A stretch of 64,000 bases of DNA, from the NCBI GenBank assembly GCA_039975755.1, contig JBDWGM010000043.1:46972-110971 (forward strand), written 5' to 3'. The notes under the pieces were generated by a model that was not told the origin of the DNA, searched no databases, and saw only the letters and a program-made list of their open reading frames with translations. Below are positions 9,178 through 17,526 of the stretch, one piece after another. The first letter of the stretch is position 1, and each line of letters begins with the position of its first letter. The translations under genes were made by a program, and so were the position numbers. The stretch is from JABSSA01 sp039975755 (GTDB taxonomy: Bacteria > Pseudomonadota > Alphaproteobacteria > Rhodobacterales > Rhodobacteraceae).

Positions 9178-9371
9178 TATTCACCCTCCGGAAAATGACT
9201 GACTATGATGAACATCACTGTCCCAACTAGTGTCGTGATAAAGGAGTACGTGTAAGCCCACATCACAAAGGGCTGCATCAACATGAACACACCCAAGGCG
9301 ATGATGATCGTTGCCAACATTTCCCAGGGGCCACGGTGAAAGCGCAATAAGCCGGAAAAGAACCAAGTCAT
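9177..9371 (-). CDS. DUF2160-type small membrane protein of a polyol ABC transporter
   Basis: A 64-residue protein with two predicted membrane helices (MLATIIIALGVFMLM and FITTLVGTVMFIIV) joined by a short loop with an aromatic WAYTY segment. Its ATG at 9371 overlaps the stop codon of the upstream permease gene (ATGA), which fixes the start; a longer frame in the same phase would begin inside the permease. Size, topology and place between a permease and the ATPases match the DUF2160 proteins (GlpU of the rhizobial glycerol transporter). No biochemical role is established to my knowledge; it may be an accessory subunit of the transporter. Confidence 0.78.
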   Translation of the reverse strand: MTWFFSGLLRFHRGPWEMLATIIIALGVFMLMQPFVMWAYTYSFITTLVGTVMFIIVSHFPEGE

Positions 9372-10309
9372 TTGCGAACCGCTCCGAATGTGATCCCGCG
9401 CAGCAGGTGTTTGCGCAGCATGATTGTGAATATCATCACTGGCAGCAGGAAGATTGTGGCCCCCGCGGCGACTGCTGGCCAATCCAATCCACCAACGCCG
9501 ATGATTGTCGGGATGAAAGGCGGCGCTGTTTGTGCTGTGGCCGACGTAAGCAGCACAGCAAAGGCGTATTCATTCCACGCAAAGATCAGACAGAAGATTG
9601 CAGTGGACGCGATGCCAGTTGCCGCTTGGGGTAGGACGACTTTGTAAAAGGCTTGGAACCGTGTGTACCCATCAATCAGCGCCGCTTCTTCGTATTCTCG
9701 CGGGATTTCGTCGATGAAACCCTTCAACAACCAAACCGCGAGCGAGATATTCACAGCCGTATACAGCAGGATCATCCCCAGATGTGTGTCCGATAGGCCC
9801 AGATTCCGGTACATCAGGAAAATCGGGATCGCCACGGCAATGGGCGGCATCATCCTAGTACTGAGGATGAAAAACAGCAGATCATCCGCTAGAGGAATTT
9901 TGAAACGGCTAAAGGCATAAGCGGCCAAAGTCCCCAAAAAGATGCTGAGGAACGTTGATCCAAACCCAATAATGACCGAGTTCAGAAACCGTTCGCCGAA
10001 TTTGGACGGACCAGCGATTACCATGTCGCGGTTGCGCACGATCTCGTCATACCACGTGTCGGGCGGCGGTAAGGCGTCCAAGTCTTCTTGGGCAATCCGG
10101 GTGCGCGTTGTGAACAGGTTTACATAGCCCTCCATTGAGGGTTCAAAAATGACCTTGGGTGGATAGGCGATGCTGTCGGGTGGTGTTTTGAACCCTGTGA
10201 CAAAGATCCAAGCCAGCGGGATCATCGTGACCAGTGCGTAAACGATGACCAATGTTCCGGCGATCCATTTGGAGCGTTTGGACGGTTCGGTGATGGAATG
10301 CGCGCTCAT
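9368..10309 (-). CDS. ABC transporter permease (MalG-type), polyol importer
   Basis: Inner-membrane permease with about six transmembrane helices. The cytoplasmic EAA loop that docks the ATPase is visible as EYEEAALIDGYTRFQAF, and the protein ends in TFGAVRK, the usual end of MalG-type subunits. The start is ATG 10309 (313 aa) because it forms an ATGA overlap with the stop of the preceding permease gene and gives a normal N-terminus (MSAHSITEPSK then a first helix). A periplasmic insertion after the first helix contains a run of acidic residues (AQEDLDALPPPD), as seen in glycerol-type permeases. Confidence 0.88.
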   Translation of the reverse strand: MSAHSITEPSKRSKWIAGTLVIVYALVTMIPLAWIFVTGFKTPPDSIAYPPKVIFEPSMEGYVNLFTTRTRIAQEDLDALPPPDTWYDEIVRNRDMVIAGPSKFGERFLNSVIIGFGSTFLSIFLGTLAAYAFSRFKIPLADDLLFFILSTRMMPPIAVAIPIFLMYRNLGLSDTHLGMILLYTAVNISLAVWLLKGFIDEIPREYEEAALIDGYTRFQAFYKVVLPQAATGIASTAIFCLIFAWNEYAFAVLLTSATAQTAPPFIPTIIGVGGLDWPAVAAGATIFLLPVMIFTIMLRKHLLRGITFGAVRK

Positions 10310-11253
10310 CTTTCTTTCACCTTGTTCAGGGCTTTGACGTAGATACTGGCCAAGCCAAAGACTGTTACGAAAAGGATGATGGCATAGGCCGAGGCATAGC
10401 CCGTTCGCCATTTTTCGAAAGCTTCGCGTTTTAGGTTGATGGATGTCAGTTCGGTGGTTGATCCGGGACCGCCGCCTGTCAGCTGGACCACAAGGTCGAA
10501 CATTTTAAAGTTCTCGATTCCGCGGAACAGAACAGCCAGCATGAGGAAGGGCAGAACCATCGGAACAGTGATGGTGAAAAACTGCCGCAGCTTGGATGCG
10601 CGGTCTATTTCGGCGGCTTCGTAAATGTAATCGGGGATCGATCGAAGGCCGGCAAGACAGATCAGCATGACAAACGGCGTCCACATCCATGTGTCCACAA
10701 TCACAATGGACCAAGGCGCTAGATCAACAGACCCCAACATTTGAAAACTGGACGCGTCTTTGCCGGTGAAAAAGCCGACGATATAGTTGAACAGACCAAT
10801 TTGCGGTTGGTAAAGAAACTTCCAAAAATTCCCGACGACGGCAGGGGACAACATCATGGGCAGTACAATGATTGTGGTCCACAGGTCGTTGCCTTTGAAT
10901 TTCTTGTTGATCAGCCAAGCCAGCGTGAACCCGATCAAAACCTGAAAGAAGATGGTCCAAATCAGGAAATGCGCAGTGGCTTGCATATTTAGCCAGATGT
11001 CACTGTCTGTCAGGATGCGTTCATAATTGCGAAAACCGATATTCTTGACTTCGCGCCCGATCCGGTTGGCTTTAAAATCCGTAAAGCTCAGCTGGATGGT
11101 CCAGATCAGCGGAAAGATGTTGATCGCCAAAAGCAGAAATATTGTCGGGCCGACAAAAATCCATGCGATGGCCCGGTCAGACAATCCCTTGATCTTGCGG
11201 GCGACACGCCGGGGCGTCGCTTGGGCTGCTGTGTCTATGGGTGAAGATGACAT
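10306..11253 (-). CDS. ABC transporter permease (MalF-type), polyol importer
   Basis: Inner-membrane permease of the importer, about six helices, with EAA loop YEAAEIDRASKLRQFF. I set the start at the second ATG (11253, 315 aa, MSSSPIDTAAQ) because GGGGA lies 11 bases upstream, while the ATG six codons earlier has no visible ribosome site; the earlier one remains possible. It is coupled to the next permease by an ATGA overlap. It follows the binding-protein gene after a 96-bp gap that contains a strong hairpin. Confidence 0.87.
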   Translation of the reverse strand: MSSSPIDTAAQATPRRVARKIKGLSDRAIAWIFVGPTIFLLLAINIFPLIWTIQLSFTDFKANRIGREVKNIGFRNYERILTDSDIWLNMQATAHFLIWTIFFQVLIGFTLAWLINKKFKGNDLWTTIIVLPMMLSPAVVGNFWKFLYQPQIGLFNYIVGFFTGKDASSFQMLGSVDLAPWSIVIVDTWMWTPFVMLICLAGLRSIPDYIYEAAEIDRASKLRQFFTITVPMVLPFLMLAVLFRGIENFKMFDLVVQLTGGGPGSTTELTSINLKREAFEKWRTGYASAYAIILFVTVFGLASIYVKALNKVKER

Positions 11254-11314
11254 CAGGCGTACGTTCCCCATGGTACGGCGAAACAGAAATCGCCTTACCG
11301 GTTGAAAAAGGAGC

Positions 11315-11337
11315 GGTGCGGGGACGTGCCCCGCACC
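11315..11337 (-). repeat. Intercistronic hairpin between binding-protein and permease genes
   Basis: A perfect 9-bp stem GGTGCGGGG/CCCCGCACC with a 5-nt loop lies in the gap after the binding-protein gene. On the minus strand it is followed five bases later by TTTTT, so it may stop part of the transcripts as well as protect the 3' end of the upstream mRNA. Either action would give more binding protein than permease. Confidence 0.7.
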
Positions 11338-11349
11338 ACGGTTTTTGGA

Positions 11350-12669
11350 TTAAAGTTTGCCTTCGTCTTCGAAAACTTCGGTCCAGTCTTCGATTAGCTT
11401 GTCCAAGGCTTCTTTGGCTGTGCCTTGATCCGCGACGACATAGTCGTGAACGCGTTTCTGCATGGCCAGCAGCAGTTCCGCATATGCTGGTTCTTGCCAA
11501 AAGTCCTGAACAGCATCCATGGCAACAAGGAAGTCACCTGCAAAGGGTTGGCTGTCCTTAAAGCCAGGATCATTCAGAACGGCGTTATGTGCGGAATATC
11601 CACCGACGGACCACCATTTTGCCTGGACCGCTGGATCCGAGAACCACTTGATGTATTCAAGTGCCGTATCCTGCTTGTCGGAGTAGCTGACAACAGAAAT
11701 GCCCTGTCCGCCCAATGTAGATCCTGCTTGGTTCTGAGGTGGGTTCACGAAGAAGTCGATTTTGTCGCCACCTGTGTCCGGATCCGCATAGAGACCGGGG
11801 AAGAAGGCAAACCAATTCATCGCCATCGCCACCTGTCCGGACTTAAACGCATCAAGGGATTCACCCATGTATGAATTCGTGTATCCGGGCGGTGTCGCAG
11901 TTTCGTAAAATTCTTTATAGAATTCCAACGCTTCAACAGCTTCTGGTGAATTTACAGCGCCTTCCATGTCGTAAGACCCGGCTGTGTTTTCATACTTGAA
12001 ACCCCAAGGATACAACGCCGACGTGACGCCCATTGTGATCCCTTCGGAGCCGCGTTCAGTAAAGATCGAAGCGCCGTAAATCGTTTTGCCATCGATTTCA
12101 CGGCCTTGAAAGAACTGCGCGATTTGCAGCATTTCTTTTTGCGACTGAGGCTCGCGCAAATCTTGACCTGTGGCCTCTTTATAGGCGGCTTTGATGTCGT
12201 CGCGTTCAAACCAATCTTTGCGATAGAACCAACCATTGGCGTCGCCCATGGCAGGCAGAGCATAGTAATTTGGTGTGCCTTTCGGCCAAGTCGAATAGGC
12301 AAAGACAGTTGCAGGCGCAAAGTCATCCATGCTGATGGAATTGGAATCAAAGAAGTCGTTCAATTTGACATAGTGGCCATTTTCAGCGCCGCCCCCAATC
12401 CACTGGCTGTCGCCAATAAGAAGATCGCAAAGCTTGCCGCCTGAATTCAATTCGTTCAGCATCCGGTCCGCAAAGTTGGGCCATGGGATGAATTCGAAAT
12501 TCATGGTGTGACCGCTTTGGGCCTCGAAATCCTTGCTCAGTTCAACAAGCGCATTTGCCGGGTCCCAAGCCGCCCAACACAGGGTCAGCTCGTCAGCTTG
12601 TGCTGTTGACGCAATAGACGCTGCCGCAATGGTCAACGCGCTGGCTGTCGCCAGGTGAATCCGTTTCAT
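11350..12669 (-). CDS. ABC transporter substrate-binding protein, polyol/sugar type
   Basis: Periplasmic solute receptor of the importer, 439 aa, first gene of the operon. The signal peptide is MKRIHLATASALTIAAAS, with cleavage expected after AQA. The mature part begins LTLCWAAWDPANALVELSKDF, resembling the glycerol/polyol (GlpV) and other family-1 binding proteins. Start ATG 12669 is preceded by GGGAGGAC; longer frames begin inside the operator region. Glycerol, an aldotetritol, apiose or another small polyol are candidate ligands, judged only from the transporter type and the DhaK-type kinase. Confidence 0.87.
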   Translation of the reverse strand: MKRIHLATASALTIAAASIASTAQADELTLCWAAWDPANALVELSKDFEAQSGHTMNFEFIPWPNFADRMLNELNSGGKLCDLLIGDSQWIGGGAENGHYVKLNDFFDSNSISMDDFAPATVFAYSTWPKGTPNYYALPAMGDANGWFYRKDWFERDDIKAAYKEATGQDLREPQSQKEMLQIAQFFQGREIDGKTIYGASIFTERGSEGITMGVTSALYPWGFKYENTAGSYDMEGAVNSPEAVEALEFYKEFYETATPPGYTNSYMGESLDAFKSGQVAMAMNWFAFFPGLYADPDTGGDKIDFFVNPPQNQAGSTLGGQGISVVSYSDKQDTALEYIKWFSDPAVQAKWWSVGGYSAHNAVLNDPGFKDSQPFAGDFLVAMDAVQDFWQEPAYAELLLAMQKRVHDYVVADQGTAKEALDKLIEDWTEVFEDEGKL

Positions 12670-12732
12670 GGATGTCCTCCCTTGGTGTAAAGGCGCGGTC
12701 CTCCCCGAATCGCGCTCAATTTCGACGATATT

Positions 12733-12748
12733 TGAGGTACGCACCTCA
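12733..12748. promoter_or_regulatory. LacI-type operator O1
   Basis: Palindrome TGAGGTACGCACCTCA: 6-bp arms TGAGGT/ACCTCA around a 4-bp centre, the symmetry expected for a LacI-family dimer. It lies 64 bp upstream of the binding-protein start. TTGTCG and AAATAT on the minus strand (18-bp spacing) flank it and could be the -35 and -10 boxes, which would place the operator in the promoter spacer. Confidence 0.72.
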
Positions 12749-12762
12749 TGTCGACAAAAAAA

Positions 12763-12778
12763 TGAGGTGCGTACCTCA
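12763..12778. promoter_or_regulatory. LacI-type operator O2
   Basis: TGAGGTGCGTACCTCA is the exact reverse complement of O1. Centre-to-centre distance is 30 bp, close to three helical turns, so two repressor dimers would sit on nearly the same face of the DNA. The LacI protein encoded at 4034-5056 in this operon is the likely ligand. Confidence 0.72.
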
Positions 12779-12912
12779 TTTTTTCATAACTGACTGTTAA
12801 CAAGTGAAATTTAAAAATGGGCCTCATGAAAAACTAAGAAACTGTAACGCGAAACTTGCGCGAATGGTCAGGTAATTCATCCAAATATTGATCACCAAAT
12901 TGGAACACGACC

Positions 12913-13779
12913 ATGACCCGACGTCTTCTTTCAATAATCGCTTGGTTGGCAATGTTCGGGCTTGTGGCAGGGTTTTTTGCACCTATGCACCCAAGCTTGG
13001 ATTCATTGGCTTTGCTGCGCCCCATTTTTATAGCGCTGTGTTTAACGGGCATTCTTGCGTTCAAACGATCGTGGTTGCGCAGGGGGTTTCTTGCGGTTTT
13101 GGTCGTTTCGTTTGTCACTGCCATTCCGATGGCAGATCTGGTGCCTGCGTCGGACGATCTGCGCGTTTATTCTAAGAACTTGCGATACGACAATGGACAG
13201 GTCGAGGCGTTGTTTGAGGATATTCAAGCTGCGGATGCAGATGTCTTGATGCTGCAAGAGGTGTCTTCTGTGAACGACACACTCCTCACGCTATTGCGCG
13301 CGACGTTTCCTTACCAAACGCGATGTCGCGCCCGTGCTGGCGTGGCCATTGTTGTCGCGTCCCGCTTTGCGTTTGAAGGCACGCCAATTTGTTCCCAAAG
13401 AAAAGCGTTGGCCATCGCCAAAGTTTCGATCAACGAGCAATCGGTTTGGTTGGCCTCTGTCCATATCCCATGGCATTGGCCGATACCCAGTCACATCAAT
13501 GAGAAACAAGCAGAGGATTTGCTTGGATCCCTAGAGGGGCCAATTGTCATGGCCGGTGACTTTAACTCGGTGCCGTGGACTCACAGAGTTTCTCGTTTGA
13601 AATCTGTGTCCCGGACGCGCTTGGCGGGTCCGACTTTTATTACTCTTCGACATTCGCGCCTGCCGCTATCCATTCCAATCGACTTTGTGTTTGCACCAGG
13701 GGGTGGGCAGGTCGAACTGCGTCCATTGCTGGGTTCAGATCACCATGGTCTTCTGGCGAAAGTTAAACTGTCCCGCTGA
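12913..13779 (+). CDS. Endonuclease/exonuclease/phosphatase (EEP) family protein, membrane-anchored
   Basis: 288 aa. The first 75 residues form two or three hydrophobic helices; the rest is an EEP domain, probably on the outer side of the inner membrane. Motifs in order: SKNLRYDN (start of the fold), MLQEV with the metal-binding Glu, HIPWHW, MAGDFNSVPWTH with the catalytic Asp-Asn pair, and the terminal GSDHHGL with the catalytic His. The architecture matches YafD/Rv-type EEP proteins of unknown substrate (nucleic acid, phospholipid or sugar phosphate). It is transcribed divergently from the polyol operon and its ATG is 135 bp beyond O2, so the operators could affect it too. Confidence 0.8.
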   Translation: MTRRLLSIIAWLAMFGLVAGFFAPMHPSLDSLALLRPIFIALCLTGILAFKRSWLRRGFLAVLVVSFVTAIPMADLVPASDDLRVYSKNLRYDNGQVEALFEDIQAADADVLMLQEVSSVNDTLLTLLRATFPYQTRCRARAGVAIVVASRFAFEGTPICSQRKALAIAKVSINEQSVWLASVHIPWHWPIPSHINEKQAEDLLGSLEGPIVMAGDFNSVPWTHRVSRLKSVSRTRLAGPTFITLRHSRLPLSIPIDFVFAPGGGQVELRPLLGSDHHGLLAKVKLSR

Positions 13780-13888
13780 TTGCTAAGATAGAATTCACAA
13801 GTATCGGTCAAACAGGGAAATTGTGATGTGCAAACACGAGGGCCTCTAGGATAGGGTTGTACCTGGAAATAAAAAAGAAGGGATACGC

Positions 13889-15499
13889 ATGCAACGTCAT
13901 GTGGTGGGACAACTCAGCAAATTACCAGATCGGGATCCAAGTTATGCTCTGGTAGGCGAGGTAGATCTTGTCGTTGTACGGTTCGATGAAGAAGTGTCGG
14001 TCTTTTACGGCCGCTGCCTTCACCGTGGCGCGTTAATGTCGGATGGATTCGTCCGCGGGAACAATCTGATTTGCGGTGTTCACGACTGGGATTACCGTCT
14101 GGACAGTGGTGTATCTGAATATGCCAACGAAGAAGTGTTGCCAAAGTTCAAAAGCTGGATTGAAGGTGATGAAATCTGTGTTGATGCGGATGAAATCAAC
14201 GCGTGGGGGTATGACAATCCGCAGCCATTCAATCGTGAGTCCTATCTAGGTCTTTATGCCGACACATCCCACGGAACCGCAGAAGAGCCCTATAATGGGT
14301 TGATCCAAAAATATGCGAAGGATGGCCTATCCAAGACAGGTCATCACGGTGTGATGGACGCGATGGGTGTCCCACGTACTGAATTGCCGGATTGGGACGA
14401 CATTCAATTGCTGACGGCGCAATTGCATAAGTCACCCCTGTTGGATGAAGACGCTGTTGGAACAGAGGTTGTCATTGGTCCAAACGCGCAAAAACCGCTG
14501 CGTTTGGGTATTCCTTTGATGGTCAGCGACATGTCTTATGGCGCTTTAAGCGAACCTGCCAAAATCGCTTTGGCCCGTGGTGCTGAGCTGGCTGGAACCG
14601 GGATTTGTTCTGGCGAAGGCGGTATGTTGCCCGAAGAACAAGAAGCCAACAGCCGTTACTTTTACGAATTGGCATCCGCTCGTTTTGGGTTTGATTGGGA
14701 CAAACTGGCCAAAGTGCAGGCGTTCCATTTCAAAGGCGGGCAAGGGGCAAAGACCGGTACCGGGGGGCACCTACCCGGTGAGAAAGTGCAGGGTAAGATC
14801 GCTGAAGTGCGCGGTTTGAAACCGGGCCAAGATGCAATTTCACCGCCACGCTTTCCTGAATGGACCGACCCGTTGCAAATCAAAGATTTTGCAGACGAGG
14901 TGCGTGACCGGACAGGGGGCATCCCGATTGGATACAAACTAAGTGCGCAGCATATTGAAAAAGACATCGATGCTGCCCTTGCCGTTGGGGTCGATTACAT
15001 CATTCTGGATGGCCGTGGCGGCGGCACAGGTGCGGCACCCGTCATATTCAGGGACAACATCAGTGTCCCAACGATCCCCGCTTTGGCGCGCGCGCGGGCG
15101 CATCTGGACCGGTTGGAACGCGGGGACGTTTCTCTTGTGATCACGGGGGGTTTGCGCAAACCGGCCGACTTTATCAAAGCGATGGCGCTTGGGGCGGATG
15201 CGATTGCGCTGTCCAATTCTGCGATGCAGGCGATTGGCTGTATCGCCATGCGTGCTTGCCACACAAACAACTGTCCTGTGGGGATCGCGACGCAGAAACC
15301 GCATTTGGTCAATCGACTGATTGTCGAAAAATCCGCGCGGCAACTGACCAACTTTTTCGAAGCCAGTGTTGAATTGATGCAAGTTATGGCGCGTGCATGT
15401 GGACATGATCATCTGTCCAAGTTCAATCCGAGTGATCTTACGACTTGGAAAAAAGACATGTCCGACATCTCGGGTGTACAATTTGGAGGAATAGCATGA
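13889..15499 (+). CDS. Rieske domain fused to a glutamate-synthase-like FMN/3Fe-4S enzyme
   Basis: 536 aa, cytoplasmic. Residues 1-105 are a Rieske [2Fe-2S] domain with C43-L-H45 and C62-G-V-H65 (16-residue spacing). Residues about 150-520 resemble the FMN-binding synthase domain of GltB: LMVSDMSYGALSEPAK (210-225), KGGQGAKTGTGGHLPG (282-297), DGRGGGTGAAP (374-384) and the 3Fe-4S cysteines C451, C457 and C462 in CIAMRACHTNNCP. The class-II glutaminase domain of GltB is absent and no gltD lies nearby, so ordinary glutamate synthase activity is unlikely. Stand-alone GltB domains also occur in N-methylglutamate synthase (MgsC). Its stop overlaps the next start (ATGA). True reaction unknown. Confidence 0.85.
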   Translation: MQRHVVGQLSKLPDRDPSYALVGEVDLVVVRFDEEVSVFYGRCLHRGALMSDGFVRGNNLICGVHDWDYRLDSGVSEYANEEVLPKFKSWIEGDEICVDADEINAWGYDNPQPFNRESYLGLYADTSHGTAEEPYNGLIQKYAKDGLSKTGHHGVMDAMGVPRTELPDWDDIQLLTAQLHKSPLLDEDAVGTEVVIGPNAQKPLRLGIPLMVSDMSYGALSEPAKIALARGAELAGTGICSGEGGMLPEEQEANSRYFYELASARFGFDWDKLAKVQAFHFKGGQGAKTGTGGHLPGEKVQGKIAEVRGLKPGQDAISPPRFPEWTDPLQIKDFADEVRDRTGGIPIGYKLSAQHIEKDIDAALAVGVDYIILDGRGGGTGAAPVIFRDNISVPTIPALARARAHLDRLERGDVSLVITGGLRKPADFIKAMALGADAIALSNSAMQAIGCIAMRACHTNNCPVGIATQKPHLVNRLIVEKSARQLTNFFEASVELMQVMARACGHDHLSKFNPSDLTTWKKDMSDISGVQFGGIA

Positions 15500-17469
15500 G
15501 CGAACAATTGGAATGGCACCGCGTTGCGTCGATTGAGGACCTTCCGGAAGGGCGCGTCAAAACGGTCACCGCGCGCACCGTGTCGATTTGCCTGTCCCAT
15601 TTCGATGGGCAATGGGCCGCGATGGACAATCATTGCCCGCACCAAGGTGGTCCTTTGGGCGAAGGGTCGATTGAAACAGGTGTTGAAGGCCAATGTTGGA
15701 TTCGCTGCCCATGGCATGGATGGGATTTTGACCCTTTAACGGGTGCACCTCCCGGGGGGCACGAAGACACTGGACAGCAGTTGTATCCGGTCGAGGTGCG
15801 TGACGGTGCCGTCTATGTTGGGCTCGAAGCGGCTCCGCCACATGAGCGGACAGTCACTGATCTGATGGCTGAAACCATGGTCAACTGGGGCGTCAAACAT
15901 GTCTTTGGCATGGTTGGACATTCCAATTTGGGCCTCGCGGATGCGATCCGATTGCAAGTCGAAGCGGGCAACATGCGTTATATTGGTATCCGCCACGAAG
16001 GTGCCGCAGCATTTGCAGCCGGCGCATATGGCAAGTTGACAGGCCAAGTCGCAGCCTGTCTGACAATTGCTGGACCCGGCGCAACTAACCTGATGACAGG
16101 TCTGTGGGATGCCAAAGTGGATCGCGCGCCGGTGCTTGCCTTGACTGGTCAGGTACAGACACAAGTGTTTGGCCCCGGTGCTTTTCAAGACATCGATTTG
16201 TCCTCAGCATTCGAAGCTGTAAGCCGCTTTAGCCAAACGGTTCTAAGCTCGTCCAAACACGCCGAACTCGTGTCGCTTGCCATGAAGAACGCACTTGTTG
16301 AACGGGACGTGTCACATCTGATTTTCCCGGATGACATGCAAACACTTCCATCTGACGCGCCAGCCGGTACACCGGATGGCCGTATGGGCGGTTCAGTCGT
16401 TGTTCCAGATGCTGCTGATATTGATAAAGCCGTTGATCTGATCAATGGTTCAAAGCGTCCGATCATTGTTGTTGGTCACGGGGCGTGGGACAGCATTGAT
16501 GCGATTATTGGTTTGGCAGAAAAGCTTGGCGCGCCCGTTCTGACAACGTTCAAAGGCAAAGGTTTGATCGCGGATGATCACCCCAATGCTGCGGGCGTTC
16601 TTGGACGGTCGGGCACACCGATTGCAAGTTGGTTCATGAATGAAGCGGACGTTATACTTGCGCTTGGAACATCCTTTTCGAACCACACAGGGATCGAACA
16701 ATCAAAGCCCATCATCCAAGTTGATTTTGAACGGATGCAGCTGGGTAAGTTCCACCCTGTCGATTTGCCGATCTGGGGTGAAATCGGTGCGTTTTGTGCG
16801 GGCTTGGATGGTCGCGTTTCTAAACCATCCGACGCACCTGATCAAATTGCAGAAGTGGCTGAACGTTGGGCAATCTGGCGGGACGAAAAAACCGCGCGTA
16901 TGGCCGAGCAAACCGACACAGGCATTCATAGCTATGCCGTGTTTGATGCCCTAAGCCGTGTGGCACCTGCGGATGCGATCATTGCCGTAGACGTTGGCAA
17001 CAACACGTATTCCTTTGGCCGTTACTTTGAAACCAAAGGTCAGCGCGTGCTTATGTCAGGCTATTTAGGCTCGATTGGGTTCAGCTTGCCTGCTGCGATC
17101 GGGGCATGGGCCGCGACGCAAGATTTCGAATGGCTGCGCGGACGCAAGGTGATTTCGATCTCGGGCGATGGTGGGTTTGGTCAATACGGAATGGAACTGA
17201 CCACTGCTGTCAAATACGGGATGGATATTACCCATGTGCTTTTGCACAATGGTGAACTGGGTAAGATTTCCAAAGAACAACGCGCCGGCGAATGGCCCGT
17301 TTGGGAAACGAATTTGCACAATCCATCATTCGCAGCCTTTGCCAAGATTTGCGGCGCACATGGTGAAAAAGTCGTGTCATCGGACAAAATCGAAGAAGCT
17401 TTGAAAAAAGCGTTGGACGTTGACGGACCTGCTTTGGTCGAAATCATGACTGACGCTGATTTAGTTTGA
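15496..17469 (+). CDS. Rieske domain fused to a thiamin-diphosphate enzyme (pyruvate oxidase/acetolactate synthase-like)
   Basis: 657 aa. Residues 1-112 form a Rieske ferredoxin domain (C47-P-H49, C71-P-W-H74, 21-residue spacing). The rest is a three-domain ThDP enzyme. The Pyr domain starts near 118 with catalytic Glu168 in RHEGAAAFAAG. The middle domain covers about 305-440. The PP domain has GDGGFGQYG (557-565) leading to Asn585, the Mg-ThDP motif. Start ATG 15496 is fixed by the ATGA overlap with the previous gene. The family decarboxylates or ligates 2-oxo acids; a fused Rieske centre suggests that electrons from a 2-oxo acid go to an iron-sulfur acceptor, plausibly the upstream enzyme. 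That is inference; no substrate can be assigned. Confidence 0.85.
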   Translation: MSEQLEWHRVASIEDLPEGRVKTVTARTVSICLSHFDGQWAAMDNHCPHQGGPLGEGSIETGVEGQCWIRCPWHGWDFDPLTGAPPGGHEDTGQQLYPVEVRDGAVYVGLEAAPPHERTVTDLMAETMVNWGVKHVFGMVGHSNLGLADAIRLQVEAGNMRYIGIRHEGAAAFAAGAYGKLTGQVAACLTIAGPGATNLMTGLWDAKVDRAPVLALTGQVQTQVFGPGAFQDIDLSSAFEAVSRFSQTVLSSSKHAELVSLAMKNALVERDVSHLIFPDDMQTLPSDAPAGTPDGRMGGSVVVPDAADIDKAVDLINGSKRPIIVVGHGAWDSIDAIIGLAEKLGAPVLTTFKGKGLIADDHPNAAGVLGRSGTPIASWFMNEADVILALGTSFSNHTGIEQSKPIIQVDFERMQLGKFHPVDLPIWGEIGAFCAGLDGRVSKPSDAPDQIAEVAERWAIWRDEKTARMAEQTDTGIHSYAVFDALSRVAPADAIIAVDVGNNTYSFGRYFETKGQRVLMSGYLGSIGFSLPAAIGAWAATQDFEWLRGRKVISISGDGGFGQYGMELTTAVKYGMDITHVLLHNGELGKISKEQRAGEWPVWETNLHNPSFAAFAKICGAHGEKVVSSDKIEEALKKALDVDGPALVEIMTDADLV

Positions 17470-17479
17470 TTAGATAAAT

Positions 17480-17510
17480 GCCCGACGGCGCGGAACAGGC
17501 GCCGTTGGGC
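17480..17510. terminator. Strong hairpin between converging genes
   Basis: A 12-bp stem (GCCCGACGGCGC with GCGCCGTTGGGC, one wobble position) with a 7-nt loop lies between the stop codons of the plus-strand ThDP gene and the minus-strand pxpA. Neither side has a good U-run, so it may act as a 3'-end stabiliser or a Rho-assisted end for both transcripts. Confidence 0.5.
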
Positions 17511-17526
17511 CACGCATAATTGGGCC

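Noticed and set aside
6734..12669. Naming the operon glpSTPQUV (glycerol transporter)
   Set aside because: The layout fits, but the enzymes are not those of glycerol catabolism (no GlpK or GlpD), so the substrate is left open.
13889..15499. Calling this gene a normal glutamate synthase large subunit (gltB)
   Set aside because: No class-II glutaminase domain, no GXGXG domain, far too short, and a Rieske domain at the N-terminus; gltD is absent.
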